From Desertivirga arenae (GTDB lineage Bacteria > Bacteroidota > Bacteroidia > Sphingobacteriales > Sphingobacteriaceae), in NCBI RefSeq assembly GCF_017355785.1, contig NZ_JAFEWE010000001.1, forward strand, positions 248,001 through 312,000: a DNA stretch of 64,000 nt, in the 5' to 3' direction. The notes under the pieces are model-generated. The model had not been told where the DNA came from. It saw nothing but the letters and a program-made list of their open reading frames with translations, and did no database searches. Below are positions 36,992 to 47,900 of the stretch, one piece after another. Both the position numbers and the translations under genes were made by a program. Positions within the stretch are counted from its first letter, which is position 1, and the number at the start of each line of letters is the position of its first letter.

Positions 36992-39139
36992 CTAAGGCAT
37001 CTTCTTAAATCCTTCTGACTTCACCTTCCATTTACCGTTTTTAGGGAAGCCTGGATTTGGCCCCAACGTACCATCCCAACCACCAGCGAGCATAGCAACA
37101 GTAGTTAAAACACCTCCGTTGCCTGGCAGATAAATTCTTAAGCGGCCGTCCTGATAATTGTGTCCGTTCTTTAAATAGGTATTCGTTTTAATATTCATGA
37201 ACAGGGCGTCAATGGCCTTTTCAGAGTTGCCAAGTCGTGCAGCGGTCATGGCAGCCATCGGAAAATCCCATCCCCAGGTATCATCCCATTGCCAAACCTT
37301 CCAAACAGTATCAAAGGTTCGCTGCATAATAGCATTGCTTAATTTAGGAGATGCTGGCACCATGCCTAAGGCACCTAAAACAGACGGATGATCGCGTAAC
37401 CATTCCTTGTTGGTGAACGAATCCAGATTGTTCTCTGTTGACAGGTACACTCCCTTAGATACGGGCAGTGGTGCAAGGCTTTTGATCACTTTGTCCCACT
37501 CTGCGTTACGAGGCATTCCCAAGCGCTCCCGCCATTTTTGGGCAACACGAAGAGCCCAATCCCAATAGGCCAGCTCGTAAGTTGGGTTATAAGTATCCGA
37601 TGCTTTGAAAACTTCCTGAGCGGGAATCAAGCCTTTGCCTAAGTTATAGCGATGTTTGATGCTATCATAAGCAGGGAAAGAAGCCATAAATTCCGCAGTT
37701 TGAAAAACAATGTGTTTGTATTTCTCAAGCACATCTTTATTAAGACTATCACGATAAAGCAGTTCAGCCATGTAAATAGGATGAGGTTGCTGCCACAAGA
37801 TAAATGCACCAACAGACGATGGGCTTTCCAGACCTTCGTGATCGGTCATCTTTTGCCAGCGTGCACCTTTAAAGCCTTGTCTGGCTGCAATTTGCTTTGC
37901 TCCATCTTCAACTTTAAAATACCAGTCGAGACTCTTTTGCAGATATTCCGATCTTCCCCATAAAGCAAAGTGAACGGCATGCCACCAATACATTTCCAAA
38001 TGAGGCTTTCCGAACCAACTGTTAAAAGTTAAACCAGTTTCTTGCGGGGGAAATGAGCCTGCACATTGAATCTTCGTTAAATACTGGGAAGTTACCACTC
38101 TCCTTTCCAGCTCTTTAGCACGCGGATCCGTGCTTCCAGCGAAGTCTATTGCTGCTCCACTCATCCAGAAGGATTTAAGAAGGTTACTACTATTATTTCT
38201 GCTTTCAGCGAAGTCGGGCAAATCTGCATTTCCGGGAAGCTGTTGCGAAAACAAGCAGTTCAGCTCAAATGAATCACTTCCCTTATCGGGACTTATTTGA
38301 AAATAGTGAAGAGTAGAGGTCTGAGCAAGAGATGCTTTCCCATTCCATTTCAACTTATTAAAATAAGTGATTCCTTCCAGTTGATGTGTTAAGACTGCAC
38401 CGGTTTCACTTTGGGTACCTACCGATGAAAAATGTTTTTCGTTGCTTTTGTAGTTTACGCCCTCATCCAGGAACTCCATAGTTGGATAAGGATAGCGTAC
38501 TCTAATTTTCAACCGCCCCTCCTGCAATAATAGCGTTTTAACTTTAACTGCTACAAGATCCAGCTCCTGATGACCAACAGTAACAACATCCACTGGTATA
38601 TCCTCCACGGTAAAATGACTGGTAATCTCGCCGGTCCACATATTTAATGTCTGGTGGATGTTTTTTACATCAGAGGGAGTAATCAAAGTGCCGTCTTTTT
38701 TATAGATGTCGAAGCCGAGATTACCTAGCTGGATGCGATGTACACTTTTTCGAAACCAATCGGCGGCCTTTCGCTTGCGTAAGGGCTCGGAGGCCTGCAT
38801 GCTATAGCTCCCTCTCTTTCCATTGAACGTAAACTCTTTGAACGTTTCTTCAAATTTATACCCAATGGTATCTTTCAGTCGGTTCCATCCCCATTCAGAT
38901 TGCGTACCTAAACTAACTCCTTTTGCGTAACGTTCAGGAAAGGTTTGCAACCCTGTAGCATCTACTGTAAACGCAAATTTTCCATTTCCTACCGATAACG
39001 ATTCCAGGGAATCTATCCTTGTATTTAGAATTGTATGCCTTTGAATAACCTCTTGCCGGTTTATAGGTTGTGCATTTGTTTGTGCTAAAACTGCTATCAC
39101 GTACAGGGCACTACTGATAATCAATTTACCTAGGTTCAT
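36992..39139 (-). CDS. Six-hairpin glycosidase, GH65/GH95-like, substrate unknown
   Basis: 715 aa; signal peptide ends QTNAQ. An N-terminal beta-sandwich (~30-330; RIDSLESLSVGNGKFAFTVD resembles the GH65/GH95 opening 'L-S-V-G-N-G') precedes an alpha6/alpha6 barrel (~340-680; HLEMYWWHAVHFALWGRSEY, WDWALRVAQKW, WQWDDTWGWDFPMAAM). Acidic candidates lie in WWHAVHFALWGR-adjacent and DDTWGWD segments, but I cannot assign catalytic residues. Family membership beyond the six-hairpin superfamily is uncertain. Placed between SusD and the pectate lyase, so most likely a periplasmic exo-enzyme for pectin side chains. Confidence 0.7.
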   Translation of the reverse strand: MNLGKLIISSALYVIAVLAQTNAQPINRQEVIQRHTILNTRIDSLESLSVGNGKFAFTVDATGLQTFPERYAKGVSLGTQSEWGWNRLKDTIGYKFEETFKEFTFNGKRGSYSMQASEPLRKRKAADWFRKSVHRIQLGNLGFDIYKKDGTLITPSDVKNIHQTLNMWTGEITSHFTVEDIPVDVVTVGHQELDLVAVKVKTLLLQEGRLKIRVRYPYPTMEFLDEGVNYKSNEKHFSSVGTQSETGAVLTHQLEGITYFNKLKWNGKASLAQTSTLHYFQISPDKGSDSFELNCLFSQQLPGNADLPDFAESRNNSSNLLKSFWMSGAAIDFAGSTDPRAKELERRVVTSQYLTKIQCAGSFPPQETGLTFNSWFGKPHLEMYWWHAVHFALWGRSEYLQKSLDWYFKVEDGAKQIAARQGFKGARWQKMTDHEGLESPSSVGAFILWQQPHPIYMAELLYRDSLNKDVLEKYKHIVFQTAEFMASFPAYDSIKHRYNLGKGLIPAQEVFKASDTYNPTYELAYWDWALRVAQKWRERLGMPRNAEWDKVIKSLAPLPVSKGVYLSTENNLDSFTNKEWLRDHPSVLGALGMVPASPKLSNAIMQRTFDTVWKVWQWDDTWGWDFPMAAMTAARLGNSEKAIDALFMNIKTNTYLKNGHNYQDGRLRIYLPGNGGVLTTVAMLAGGWDGTLGPNPGFPKNGKWKVKSEGFKKMP

Positions 39140-39443
39140 ATAAACACTTATTATTTTAGTTGGAATTAGCTTTTATTACCAGGTTGACAACTATTGTTAC
39201 TGGTTCTCTATATCGATTTGTGAGAGACATTCGTATGTTAAAAGAAGGCTGATTTTGAAGGTACTCGTCGCATTCTCCGGATAAGGCTTTCAATAATAAC
39301 ATGCTTGGGCCTAAATGCACCGAAGCTGTTAATTAAGATCTTGCAAAGATTGAGGAACTAAGTAGAATATAAGCAGCCAGAACGAATGAATCGCCCGGCT
39401 GCACTTTTAAGAGAAAAGTTTTCAATTTTTTTGGGTATAGTTT
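39140..39443. other. Intergenic region between SusD and six-hairpin enzyme gene
   Basis: No ORF. Contains the GC-rich stem at 39373-39402 after SusD and presumably the promoter of the next gene. TTGAC at 39184-39188 resembles the SusC-upstream half-site but has no partner at 21 bp. Confidence 0.4.
39373..39402 (-). terminator. Stem-loop after susD-like gene
   Basis: GCAGCC (39373-39378) and GGCTGC (39397-39402) pair, with further partial pairing inside, about 40 bp after the SusD stop. Only a short AT-rich tail follows on the minus strand. Could terminate or attenuate the susCD transcript. Confidence 0.4.
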
Positions 39444-41291
39444 TTAATAACCCGGAAGTTCCTGACCTGTTAATCCTGGATTTTCATTTATCTTACTGAT
39501 ACCTAAAGGGTGTAATTCGGACTGATTTTTACGTAGTCCACTGAACACACCAGTTACCCAAGCAGAAAGCTGCCCGTTGCTTGTGTCGAAAAAGTTGAAC
39601 CTGGTAGCACCGGTATTTACAACATCTCCATCTAAATTAACTAACTTATAACCTTCTGTTGTTAATCTCGTTCTTTCGGTTGAACTAGGCTGGGTCATGT
39701 AGGTATAATTTGGCACAATTTCTATAATTGGGTCTTCAAAGTTTACTGTACCTACCTTATAGGCTGCGTACCGAGGAACATTGGCATATTTAGAACCAGC
39801 TTCTCTTCTCGCAAGCTGTTGTAACTTCACCTGGGTCTCTGTAAGCTTTTCATAAAAAATACCCCATCGAACTAAGTCAGTCTTTCTCCATCCTTCAAAT
39901 GCAAGCTCCAATTTCCGCTCTTCTATAACAGCATTCTTAAATGCCTGGTAGCTGGTTGGAATAACGCCAATTTTAGTTTCATCGCCATTAAATGCTCGCT
40001 TTCTTACCTCTTTAAATGCATTGAAGGCTGCAGTTGTCGGGCCATTATTTAGTTCATTCTGAGCCTCTGCATACATAAGCAACACATCGGAATAACGTAA
40101 AAATATCCAGTTGATATTACGTTTGTTATCCGCTACTCCTTTGTCTGCTTTCCAGACAACCCGAAACTTACCAATTCCCATCATAGAGTAAGGATTTAGC
40201 CAGCGTTCGTTCGTGCTGGTTAATCCGAAGTTGGCAATGGTAACACCTCGTCTTGTATCTTGTGCATCGTAGTCAAACCAAAGTGTTGGCATTGCGCCTT
40301 GCAACGGGAATGATCTTCCAAAATTTACGTTCCCTCTTAAAATAGCTATCCCGTTTGTGTAGCCGATAGCACTGCTATTGAAGTCATTACCAAATTGGCC
40401 ATGCTCAAGCATAGACTCTGCATTGTATCTACCGTTTACGAGATCTCTAAAGACTGTCTCGAACTTTGGAAGAAGACGGTTTTCGCCCCTTTTGATAACC
40501 TCCTGACAAGCATCCGAGGCTATTTTATAAAGCTCCTGTATACGAGCCTGATCAGGTCTTTGCGCTAACTGTAATGATGAAGGGGAATAAGTATTTAAAT
40601 CCCACCGTAAGGAATACCCTGCAGCATATAAAGCGGTTCTTGCTAAAATACCGTAGGCTGCATTTTTTGAGAAGCGTTCAGGAGTCGGAATCAGCCCCTC
40701 ACTTTGCCATGGCAATAACTCTACAGCTTTTTGTAAATCCTGAATAGATCTATCGTAGATCGAATCTCTTGAAACCCTTCCTGAGGAATAGGATTTTGCA
40801 TCCTCTGTAGGGATATTAGTATAAGGAACATCCCCAAAATGACGAACAAGATTAAGGTAAGACATGGCTCTGATGGCATAGCACTCTCCTAGTAGCATAT
40901 TTTTCTTTTTTTCCTCTGAGGCATCCTTCGGAGTATAAGGAGGTAGCTTTTTCAGTACTAGGTTCGCCATCTCAATTGCCCTATATGCCGTAGTATATAG
41001 CCCACTGGGACTTTCCGAAGGCGTATAGTTATAGGTTGCCAGCCTTGTCTTGCTATTGTTGTTTTCAGTAGTTATTACCTCATCTGAATTAGCGGTTAAA
41101 TTGTAATATAATTCCTGGTGGAAAGTACTGGGATATATACCTAAAACAGCCATATCCACGGCATTTAAGTTTTTGAAGACAGTTTCGTCATCCATTTTAG
41201 TTGGTGAAGGAATAGAAAGCCAATCCTTCTTGCAGGATGAAATAGCGATGATGGACAATACAAAAAGTCCTTTATATAATAGATTTTTCAT
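39444..41291 (-). CDS. susD-like: SusD/RagB-family glycan-binding outer-membrane lipoprotein
   Basis: 615 aa; lipobox ISSC-KKD at about 19-20. SusD features include an N-terminal TPR-rich half (MLLGECYAIRAMSYLNLVRHFGDVPY), the RVSRDSIYDRSIQDLQKAVELLP repeat region, and the C-terminal RagB/SusD segment (LLMYAEAQNELN, AFKEVRKRAFNGDE, ERKLELAFEGWRKTDLVRWG). Starts 20 bp after the SusC stop, the standard order. Role: cell-surface lid that delivers oligosaccharides to the SusC pore; in this locus probably pectic oligosaccharides. Confidence 0.96.
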   Translation of the reverse strand: MKNLLYKGLFVLSIIAISSCKKDWLSIPSPTKMDDETVFKNLNAVDMAVLGIYPSTFHQELYYNLTANSDEVITTENNNSKTRLATYNYTPSESPSGLYTTAYRAIEMANLVLKKLPPYTPKDASEEKKKNMLLGECYAIRAMSYLNLVRHFGDVPYTNIPTEDAKSYSSGRVSRDSIYDRSIQDLQKAVELLPWQSEGLIPTPERFSKNAAYGILARTALYAAGYSLRWDLNTYSPSSLQLAQRPDQARIQELYKIASDACQEVIKRGENRLLPKFETVFRDLVNGRYNAESMLEHGQFGNDFNSSAIGYTNGIAILRGNVNFGRSFPLQGAMPTLWFDYDAQDTRRGVTIANFGLTSTNERWLNPYSMMGIGKFRVVWKADKGVADNKRNINWIFLRYSDVLLMYAEAQNELNNGPTTAAFNAFKEVRKRAFNGDETKIGVIPTSYQAFKNAVIEERKLELAFEGWRKTDLVRWGIFYEKLTETQVKLQQLARREAGSKYANVPRYAAYKVGTVNFEDPIIEIVPNYTYMTQPSSTERTRLTTEGYKLVNLDGDVVNTGATRFNFFDTSNGQLSAWVTGVFSGLRKNQSELHPLGISKINENPGLTGQELPGY

Positions 41292-41311
41292 CTTTTGCTC
41301 TTTTTATACTT

Positions 41312-44300
41312 TTAAAATGACAAGTTCAGACCGAATACGAAGCTCTTGGAGCGTGGGTAAGCAGAGTTGTCGACACCTTGCTCGAACCCTTTGCTTGAGT
41401 TTGATACTTCCGGATCGTATCCCGAATAGTTGGTAAAGACATAGGGATTATTAAGGGTAAAATACATCCTTGTAGTTTTTACCCCTACTCTCTTTAACAC
41501 CATTGAAGGAAGGGAATAGCCAAGGGTAACGGTATTAATGCGAAGGAATGAGCCATCTTCAAGATAGTAATCCGAAGTTTCGGTTAAGGCGTTCTGATTT
41601 CTTGATTGCAAACTCCAAACCGCATCTTTTGCGTATTGATTAGGATTTAAGGCTGCAAGACGTTGCAAATCCGTAGTCTCTCTACCGGTTGCTGGATCTA
41701 TCAAAACAAAACGGTTTGCCATTGGATAGAAAGAACTTGTAAAAGCCATATTTGGCCCCATAAAGCTTTGTTTGTTGGCATTCATAACCCGGTTTCCATA
41801 ACTGAAATTCACGAATACACTTAAATCAAATCCTTTATAGGAAAAGGAATTAACCATACCTCCCGTAAATTTTGGTAATGCGCTACCGATAACAGTGCGG
41901 TCGTTGGCAGTCCAGACAGGGTTACCATTTGCATCAACTTCTCCTGCAGTAGGCACGTACTTCAAATCTCCAGGTTTTATTGTACCTCCCGGCGCTTTCG
42001 CTCTTGCAACCCCGTCTTTCAAAGTATAAGATCCATTTGCATTTTGCACAAAGTCGTCCGTTGTGTAAACGCCATCATATTTATACCCAAAAAACTGGCC
42101 CAATGGACTTCCTTCCTCTACAAGAAAAGTACCCGGAGGCATTCTCTTAGTATCCGTGCCGTATAGCTTCAACACTTTGGACCGGTTAAACGACATATTA
42201 TAATCTGTTGTCCAGGTGAAAGCTTTATGAACGATATTTCTTGTATTAAGAACGAACTCAAAACCTTGGTTGCGAATAGATGCAATATTCTGATACTGGG
42301 TAGAATACCCTGTACTTTTTGGAATAGCAACTTCTAGTAATAAGTTATCAGATACATTTCTATAGCGTTCTGCGGTTAGGCTTACTCTGCCTTGAAGTAT
42401 AGAAATGTCCAGTCCAAGGTTTGCAGATTTCGTTTTTTCCCAAACTAACTCCCGATTGCCTAGTCTGCTACCTGGCGCCAGAACTACCGGATTTGTGTTA
42501 TTAATCGCATAAACACTCGCTCCGTAAGCAGTAGTATACATATAGTCATCGATATCACAATTCCCAGTTACCCCATAACCAACCCTAAGTTTCAGCTGAT
42601 CAAAAAAGGTATTGTTTTTCATGAAGCTTTCTTCGGTGATACGCCATGCTGCTGAAGCAGAAGGCAAAAGCCCCCATTGCTTTCCTTTAGCAAATTTAGA
42701 CACTCCATCACCCCTTAGAGAAGCCGTTAGCAAGTACTTTTCATTATAATTATATAGTGCACGGCCAAACACTGAGGTAATCCGGTAATTCGATAAACCT
42801 GATGACTTGTCATACACCAGCGTTCCGTCGAGATTATTTAAACCGAAATTTACCTGATTGAAATTATCATAACTATTGTTCAAGTACATGGATTGAGAGT
42901 TGTAGGCCTCTTGTCCAAGAAGTGCATTTATGTTATGCTTTCCAAAAGTCTGTTTCCAATTAAGGGTATTGGTGATCTGCCAGGAATATTTTTCGCTATT
43001 ATTTCTGGATCCAAAAGGACGGCCTCCGTGATTCGCTATTGCTCCCTGAGTCGTTTCATCTTCCCAAGATTCCGATCTTTCTTGCTGCCAAAAATAGCTT
43101 CCTGCTGTTCGGAAAGTCAGGTTTTTTAAGATATTAATATCTACTCCCACATTTCCCATATATTGTCTGGTGAGTTGTTTAGAAGAAGTAGCATTGTTTA
43201 AAAGTATTGGATTATAAACGTTATAGGTTCCTACATCAGTCAGTATGCTATTATAGAAATCATCCGTATTGATCATTTGATCATTGGTAAAGCGTGTTCC
43301 TCCCGTAACAGGCGCCATAAGCGTCATCCTTAAACGGCCACCTAAAGATCCACCTCCCTCTAACTTTGTATTGTTGTAATTTGAGTTGAAGTCTACACGA
43401 ATACGATCATTTACAGTATGGTTTATTTTTGCCCTTACGTTATTCTTACCATAACCGTGCTTATCAAGAATGCCCTGCTGCCCAACATTGTTATAGCTTA
43501 AAATAAAGCCTGTCTTGTTGGTTCCTCCCGAAACACTTACATTATGATTCTGAAGCAGCGACGAACCTCCAAAAACAATATCCTGCCAGTCTATCCCCTG
43601 AGTTTGAGAATAGGTGTCATGGATGTATTGAGACGCTCCGGTATAGAATGCAGGGTCTTGTGAATTACCTCCACCGAAATTCTTGGTAAATTGATCCATT
43701 GGAGTTCCACGCAACATCAGGAATTCGTATTGGTGCCTTACGTATTCTTCGGGACTCATAACGTCTATCTTTTCGCTAAGTCGTTCAAAACTTGCATAAC
43801 CGTTGTAAGAAACCTGACTTTTACCCGTTTTAGCAGATTTAGTAGTTATAATTACTACTCCGTTTGAGCCACGTGCACCATATATAGCTGTAGCTGATGC
43901 ATCCTTCATTACATCTATAGACTCGATATCGTTAATGTCGATATTCTTCAGGGCATTATCCATCTGAAAACCATCAACAATATATAATGGCGTAGTACTT
44001 TGAGTGATTGAGGTACCACCACGTATTGTTATATTGACAGGAGCTCCTGGTGCGCCGCTTTGAGTTACCACGTTAACACCTGCCAGTTTACCGGTGATTG
44101 CCTGAGCAGCACTGGTTACCGGGATATTTGCAATTTCCGACCCTTTTATAGAGACTGTCGAACCGGTCAGGTCTTTCTTTCTGGCTACACCATAGCCAAT
44201 AACAACAACCTCATCCAAGGTCTTGGTATTTTCTTTTAAGATGATATTCAGTGAGGTTTGTTCACCCACATTGACCCTTTGGGTATTGAAACCCAGATAA

Positions 44301-44542
44301 CTAACTTCTAACACAGCGCTAGGCTTGACATATAAGGAAAACTTTCCATTTACATCTGTTGTCGCACCTGATTGTTCGCCAACTACTTTAACCGTAGCAC
44401 CGATAATTGGCTCGCCGTTGGCGGCAGCTACCGTTCCTGAAACCTGCTTTTGATTTTGCGCTACCGTTGTTTGCCAGCACAAACAGAATAGCATTAAAAG
44501 CGAGGACATTTTTAATAAGACCTGTTTCAATCTCTCGTTCAT
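41312..44542 (-). CDS. susC-like: SusC/RagA-family TonB-dependent outer-membrane transporter
   Basis: 1076 aa; signal peptide ends TTVAQ. CarboxypepD_reg-like domain (~34-110; VSGTVAAANGEPIIGATVKV), TonB plug (~115-235; VVVIGYGVARKKDLTGS, RGGTSITQSTTPLYIVDGFQ, SIDVMKDASATAIYGARGSN), then a beta-barrel ending in a terminal Phe (VFGLNLSF). No STN domain, consistent with HTCS rather than sigma/anti-sigma control. Imports oligosaccharides across the outer membrane with TonB energy. First gene of the pair; a 433-bp leader region upstream carries a 21-bp-spaced direct repeat. Confidence 0.97.
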   Translation of the reverse strand: MNERLKQVLLKMSSLLMLFCLCWQTTVAQNQKQVSGTVAAANGEPIIGATVKVVGEQSGATTDVNGKFSLYVKPSAVLEVSYLGFNTQRVNVGEQTSLNIILKENTKTLDEVVVIGYGVARKKDLTGSTVSIKGSEIANIPVTSAAQAITGKLAGVNVVTQSGAPGAPVNITIRGGTSITQSTTPLYIVDGFQMDNALKNIDINDIESIDVMKDASATAIYGARGSNGVVIITTKSAKTGKSQVSYNGYASFERLSEKIDVMSPEEYVRHQYEFLMLRGTPMDQFTKNFGGGNSQDPAFYTGASQYIHDTYSQTQGIDWQDIVFGGSSLLQNHNVSVSGGTNKTGFILSYNNVGQQGILDKHGYGKNNVRAKINHTVNDRIRVDFNSNYNNTKLEGGGSLGGRLRMTLMAPVTGGTRFTNDQMINTDDFYNSILTDVGTYNVYNPILLNNATSSKQLTRQYMGNVGVDINILKNLTFRTAGSYFWQQERSESWEDETTQGAIANHGGRPFGSRNNSEKYSWQITNTLNWKQTFGKHNINALLGQEAYNSQSMYLNNSYDNFNQVNFGLNNLDGTLVYDKSSGLSNYRITSVFGRALYNYNEKYLLTASLRGDGVSKFAKGKQWGLLPSASAAWRITEESFMKNNTFFDQLKLRVGYGVTGNCDIDDYMYTTAYGASVYAINNTNPVVLAPGSRLGNRELVWEKTKSANLGLDISILQGRVSLTAERYRNVSDNLLLEVAIPKSTGYSTQYQNIASIRNQGFEFVLNTRNIVHKAFTWTTDYNMSFNRSKVLKLYGTDTKRMPPGTFLVEEGSPLGQFFGYKYDGVYTTDDFVQNANGSYTLKDGVARAKAPGGTIKPGDLKYVPTAGEVDANGNPVWTANDRTVIGSALPKFTGGMVNSFSYKGFDLSVFVNFSYGNRVMNANKQSFMGPNMAFTSSFYPMANRFVLIDPATGRETTDLQRLAALNPNQYAKDAVWSLQSRNQNALTETSDYYLEDGSFLRINTVTLGYSLPSMVLKRVGVKTTRMYFTLNNPYVFTNYSGYDPEVSNSSKGFEQGVDNSAYPRSKSFVFGLNLSF

Positions 44543-44975
44543 AATAATTAGTTTGTTAATAAAAAATACTTTAATGGTCTATAGACAATTGCGATAATTA
44601 GGTGGTAAAGAATATCCACGACTCTCCCTTACGGGATAGAGTCATGGATTTCTCGCCCTACATCAACCTGGCTCAGCCAGTAATTAAAATGATTTTTCTA
44701 AATGTTAGTTAGAGAACTGCGCAAGAGAAAATAACTGCGCTTTTCATGCCCCAAACGTACGCTGTTGCGAGATTTTTGGCTTTAAAAATTTGACGAAAGA
44801 TTTTCAATATTTGACAGAAATCCTTTTGAAAAGCATTTATAACATAATTTAAAGGTAGTCCCTGCACAAAAGAGTTTTCTTTTTATTAATAATTGCATAA
44901 ATGGTATTCAAGAGCTTGTGTAGTACATCAAGGTTAACATCATTTCCGAAAAATTGAATCGCTAATTAGCCCAGC
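44543..44975. other. Upstream region of susCD
   Basis: No ORF. AT-rich leader and presumed promoter of the susCD unit, with the candidate operator at 44788-44815. The ORF-free length fits a long 5' leader. Confidence 0.5.
44788..44815 (-). promoter_or_regulatory. 21-bp-spaced direct repeat upstream of susC, candidate HTCS/AraC operator
   Basis: ATTTGAC occurs at 44788-44794 and again at 44809-44815 on the plus strand (GTCAAAT twice on the minus strand), 21 bp apart, that is two helical turns on the same DNA face. AraC-type proteins, the output domain of HTCS, bind such direct repeats. It lies 246-273 nt upstream of the start. Confidence 0.5.
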
Positions 44976-47900
44976 TTATTTCCCTGCAATAATTTTAAAA
45001 CTTAATGCCAGTTTAGAACCGCTTAACAAGAAAAAATAAACTCCAGGAGCGATATCGGTATCATAATCAAATGAATACTCCTGTTGTGCTTTTGCTGAGC
45101 CGGAGTAGATATTTTTCACTTTAACACCCTTTAGGTCGTATAAGTCCAAAGACACGTTGGACTGATCCGAAAGCAACTTAAATGTAACCTTTGTTCGTGC
45201 TGTAAATGGATTCGGATATACCGACAACGTGTTAATGCTACTTACATTAAGAGTATTAAGGCTATGTTCAGTAGTTTCAATTGCAGCAATTTTTCCAGAT
45301 TCTGAAAAGGTGCAAGCGCCTAAATAACCACTTTTTTTCAAGTGCTCGGCAACCGCATTGTAACCAATGCTAACCTGTCTCCAGGGATTAGATTCACTGC
45401 CTGTTTTGTGGCAAACCAATACCTTATCACCTTTCTTTCCACTACGCACGTCTATAACGGTAATGCTAACAACAGCACTTGAAGTACATCCAAATTCGTT
45501 TGTAGCAAGCACATTAAATGTATAGGTGCCAGCAGCAGTTGGAGTAAACACCGGGTTAAAACTGTTTGTATCACTTAACCCCGTTGCAGGTGACCAGTTA
45601 TACCTTGTGGAGCCATTTGCAGAAGTGGTGTTTGACGCAGTAAGTATTACACTTTGTGTGCCATAACCTAAAGCGATAGTTTTGTTGTCAAGACCAGTAA
45701 ATGTTTCATCTGTTCTGGAAACACCAATTTTAACTACCGGAGTAACGCCAATGACATTTACAGTAGCCGGTGTTGAAGAAACGTTTCCGTTCACATCAGT
45801 AACCGTAAGCAAAACTGTATTGTTACCAGTGTTTGAGCAATCGAAATGCATTCTATCAATTGTTAATGATTTTAGACCACACGCATCGTTACTTCCATTA
45901 TCGATAGCTGAAGCCGCGATTGTAGCTGAACCATTTACCAATGTTACGGTGATATCTTTGGCTACTGCTACAGGAGGGGTCGTATCTTTCACTATTACAT
46001 TTTGAGTAGCTGTAGTAACATTTCCATTTCCATCATCAAATCTCCATGTGATAACATGTGTTCCTTGAGTGCTGTAAGTAAGAGAATCAATGGTTGTTCC
46101 CGTAATGGTTCCGGCACATCCATCGGTAGTTGTTGGAATATCGGTAACGGAAGCAGAGCATTCGCCTGTAACATCCGGAAGTTGTACTTGCACCGGTGCA
46201 ATGCTGTCACGAACAGTTACAATTGCGGTTTTAGACGACACATTATTCTCGGCGTCTGCTACTGTAAGCAGTACTGTGTTAACGCCAATATTAGAACAAT
46301 CGAAAGTTGTTTTATCCAGAGTCATTGAAACTATTCCTACATTATCGCTCGACCCTCCATCAATTTGAGACGGATCAATGGTTGCCCTTCCGTTTTCATC
46401 TAAAGGTATACTGATATTCTTTGTGATAACTTCGGGGACTGCATCATCTGCAAGATTTGTTTCATCAAATATCCATCTCAAACGGGTTCTGTCAGCTGGA
46501 GTGCCAAATGCCAGCGCACCTCCTTTTCCTGTTGCATCAACATTTCCGACGTTGAAACACTTCGTATTCAAATCCGAGACCTGTAAAGAATAGGCATGTT
46601 TCCCGTTATCTTCTTTCTGGTAATACGGATAGATTTCGACAGGGGATGCCGACAAATAATTATCAATTGTTAAATATGTCCCTCGAGCTTTGTTTTTTAC
46701 AATAAAAAATCCTGGATTGGCTTCCGATTCAGATATAATCCACTGCGCATTTTTCTGTTTTTGAAGTACATCAACAGCTCCTGCTTTGATTTCATTATCA
46801 CTTTTACCAATGATGTAGACCAGAGAATCCTTTGTACTGTTATAATTAGGAACAGCAACCAGGTAACGCCTTGCGGATGAAGCAGATGCGCTGGTTGTAC
46901 CAGATCCGGAAGTTGTACCGTAACTAAAAATGTTATAAAGTTTCTGAGGATTATGATTAGCAAAGGTGCGAATTTGTGTGGCAATGAAATTGTTGACAGA
47001 AGTTTGCAAAGCCGTTGCTACATTATCCACCTCCGGCTGTAAGGTTGATGAATAGTCGACAGCCTCAACAAAAGCTTGTGCTGCTGCAATTTCCTGATTT
47101 AAAACAGCGATTGCATCTGGAGGATATTGCAAAACATCAGAGCCCGGCTGCGCGCCATTTGCCAAACTAGTAGCCTGAGTAATTAGGGTCCTCAAGCCTC
47201 CAAGATAAAGCGAAACAGCTTCCTTACTTACCGGTACAAAAGTGTAGAGCATATCCGCTCGGTTGGCATTACCAGAGGCCCAAAACCATTGACCTCCAAA
47301 CGATCGAGGACGCAATTGGTTACTTCCATTATGTATTCTAAAAAAGGAGACTGAATCAACAACACCACCTTGAGATGGAAATTGATTTAGTCCAAAAACT
47401 ACGCTGTAACCACCGTTAGGTTCGTTAACTACTGCCGTGGTATTATTGCTGGAGACGTTTCCAAAATATTTCCCTGTTCCAACATTCTTGATAATAAAGG
47501 TACCTTTACCTCTGCCGTCGTCGATAATTTCCCAAAGCAAAGTTGGATTATCCCAAACAAAGGTGGCTGTAGAGCCAATTAAATTATCCTGGGTGACGTT
47601 TATATATTTGGGGACGCCGGAAAAATTTGCACCCGAATTAAAGGCTACACTTCCATAATTAATTATTCGATAATATTTTCCTATTTGGGGAGCAAAAATT
47701 TTTGTTCCCTTTGGTGTACCTCCTCCGGCTTTTGTGACGTCATCATATATCTTTACGGTTTCAGAATATAATGATTCGCGGGTATCATCCATGGTTTTTA
47801 ACCTGAAATAACATGGAGCGTCTGCTGTAACTGTTAATGTAGCCGTTGTTGCATCGGCAGCAAAGGTAGATACAATAGTATAGTTAATCCTGTCAGTAGA

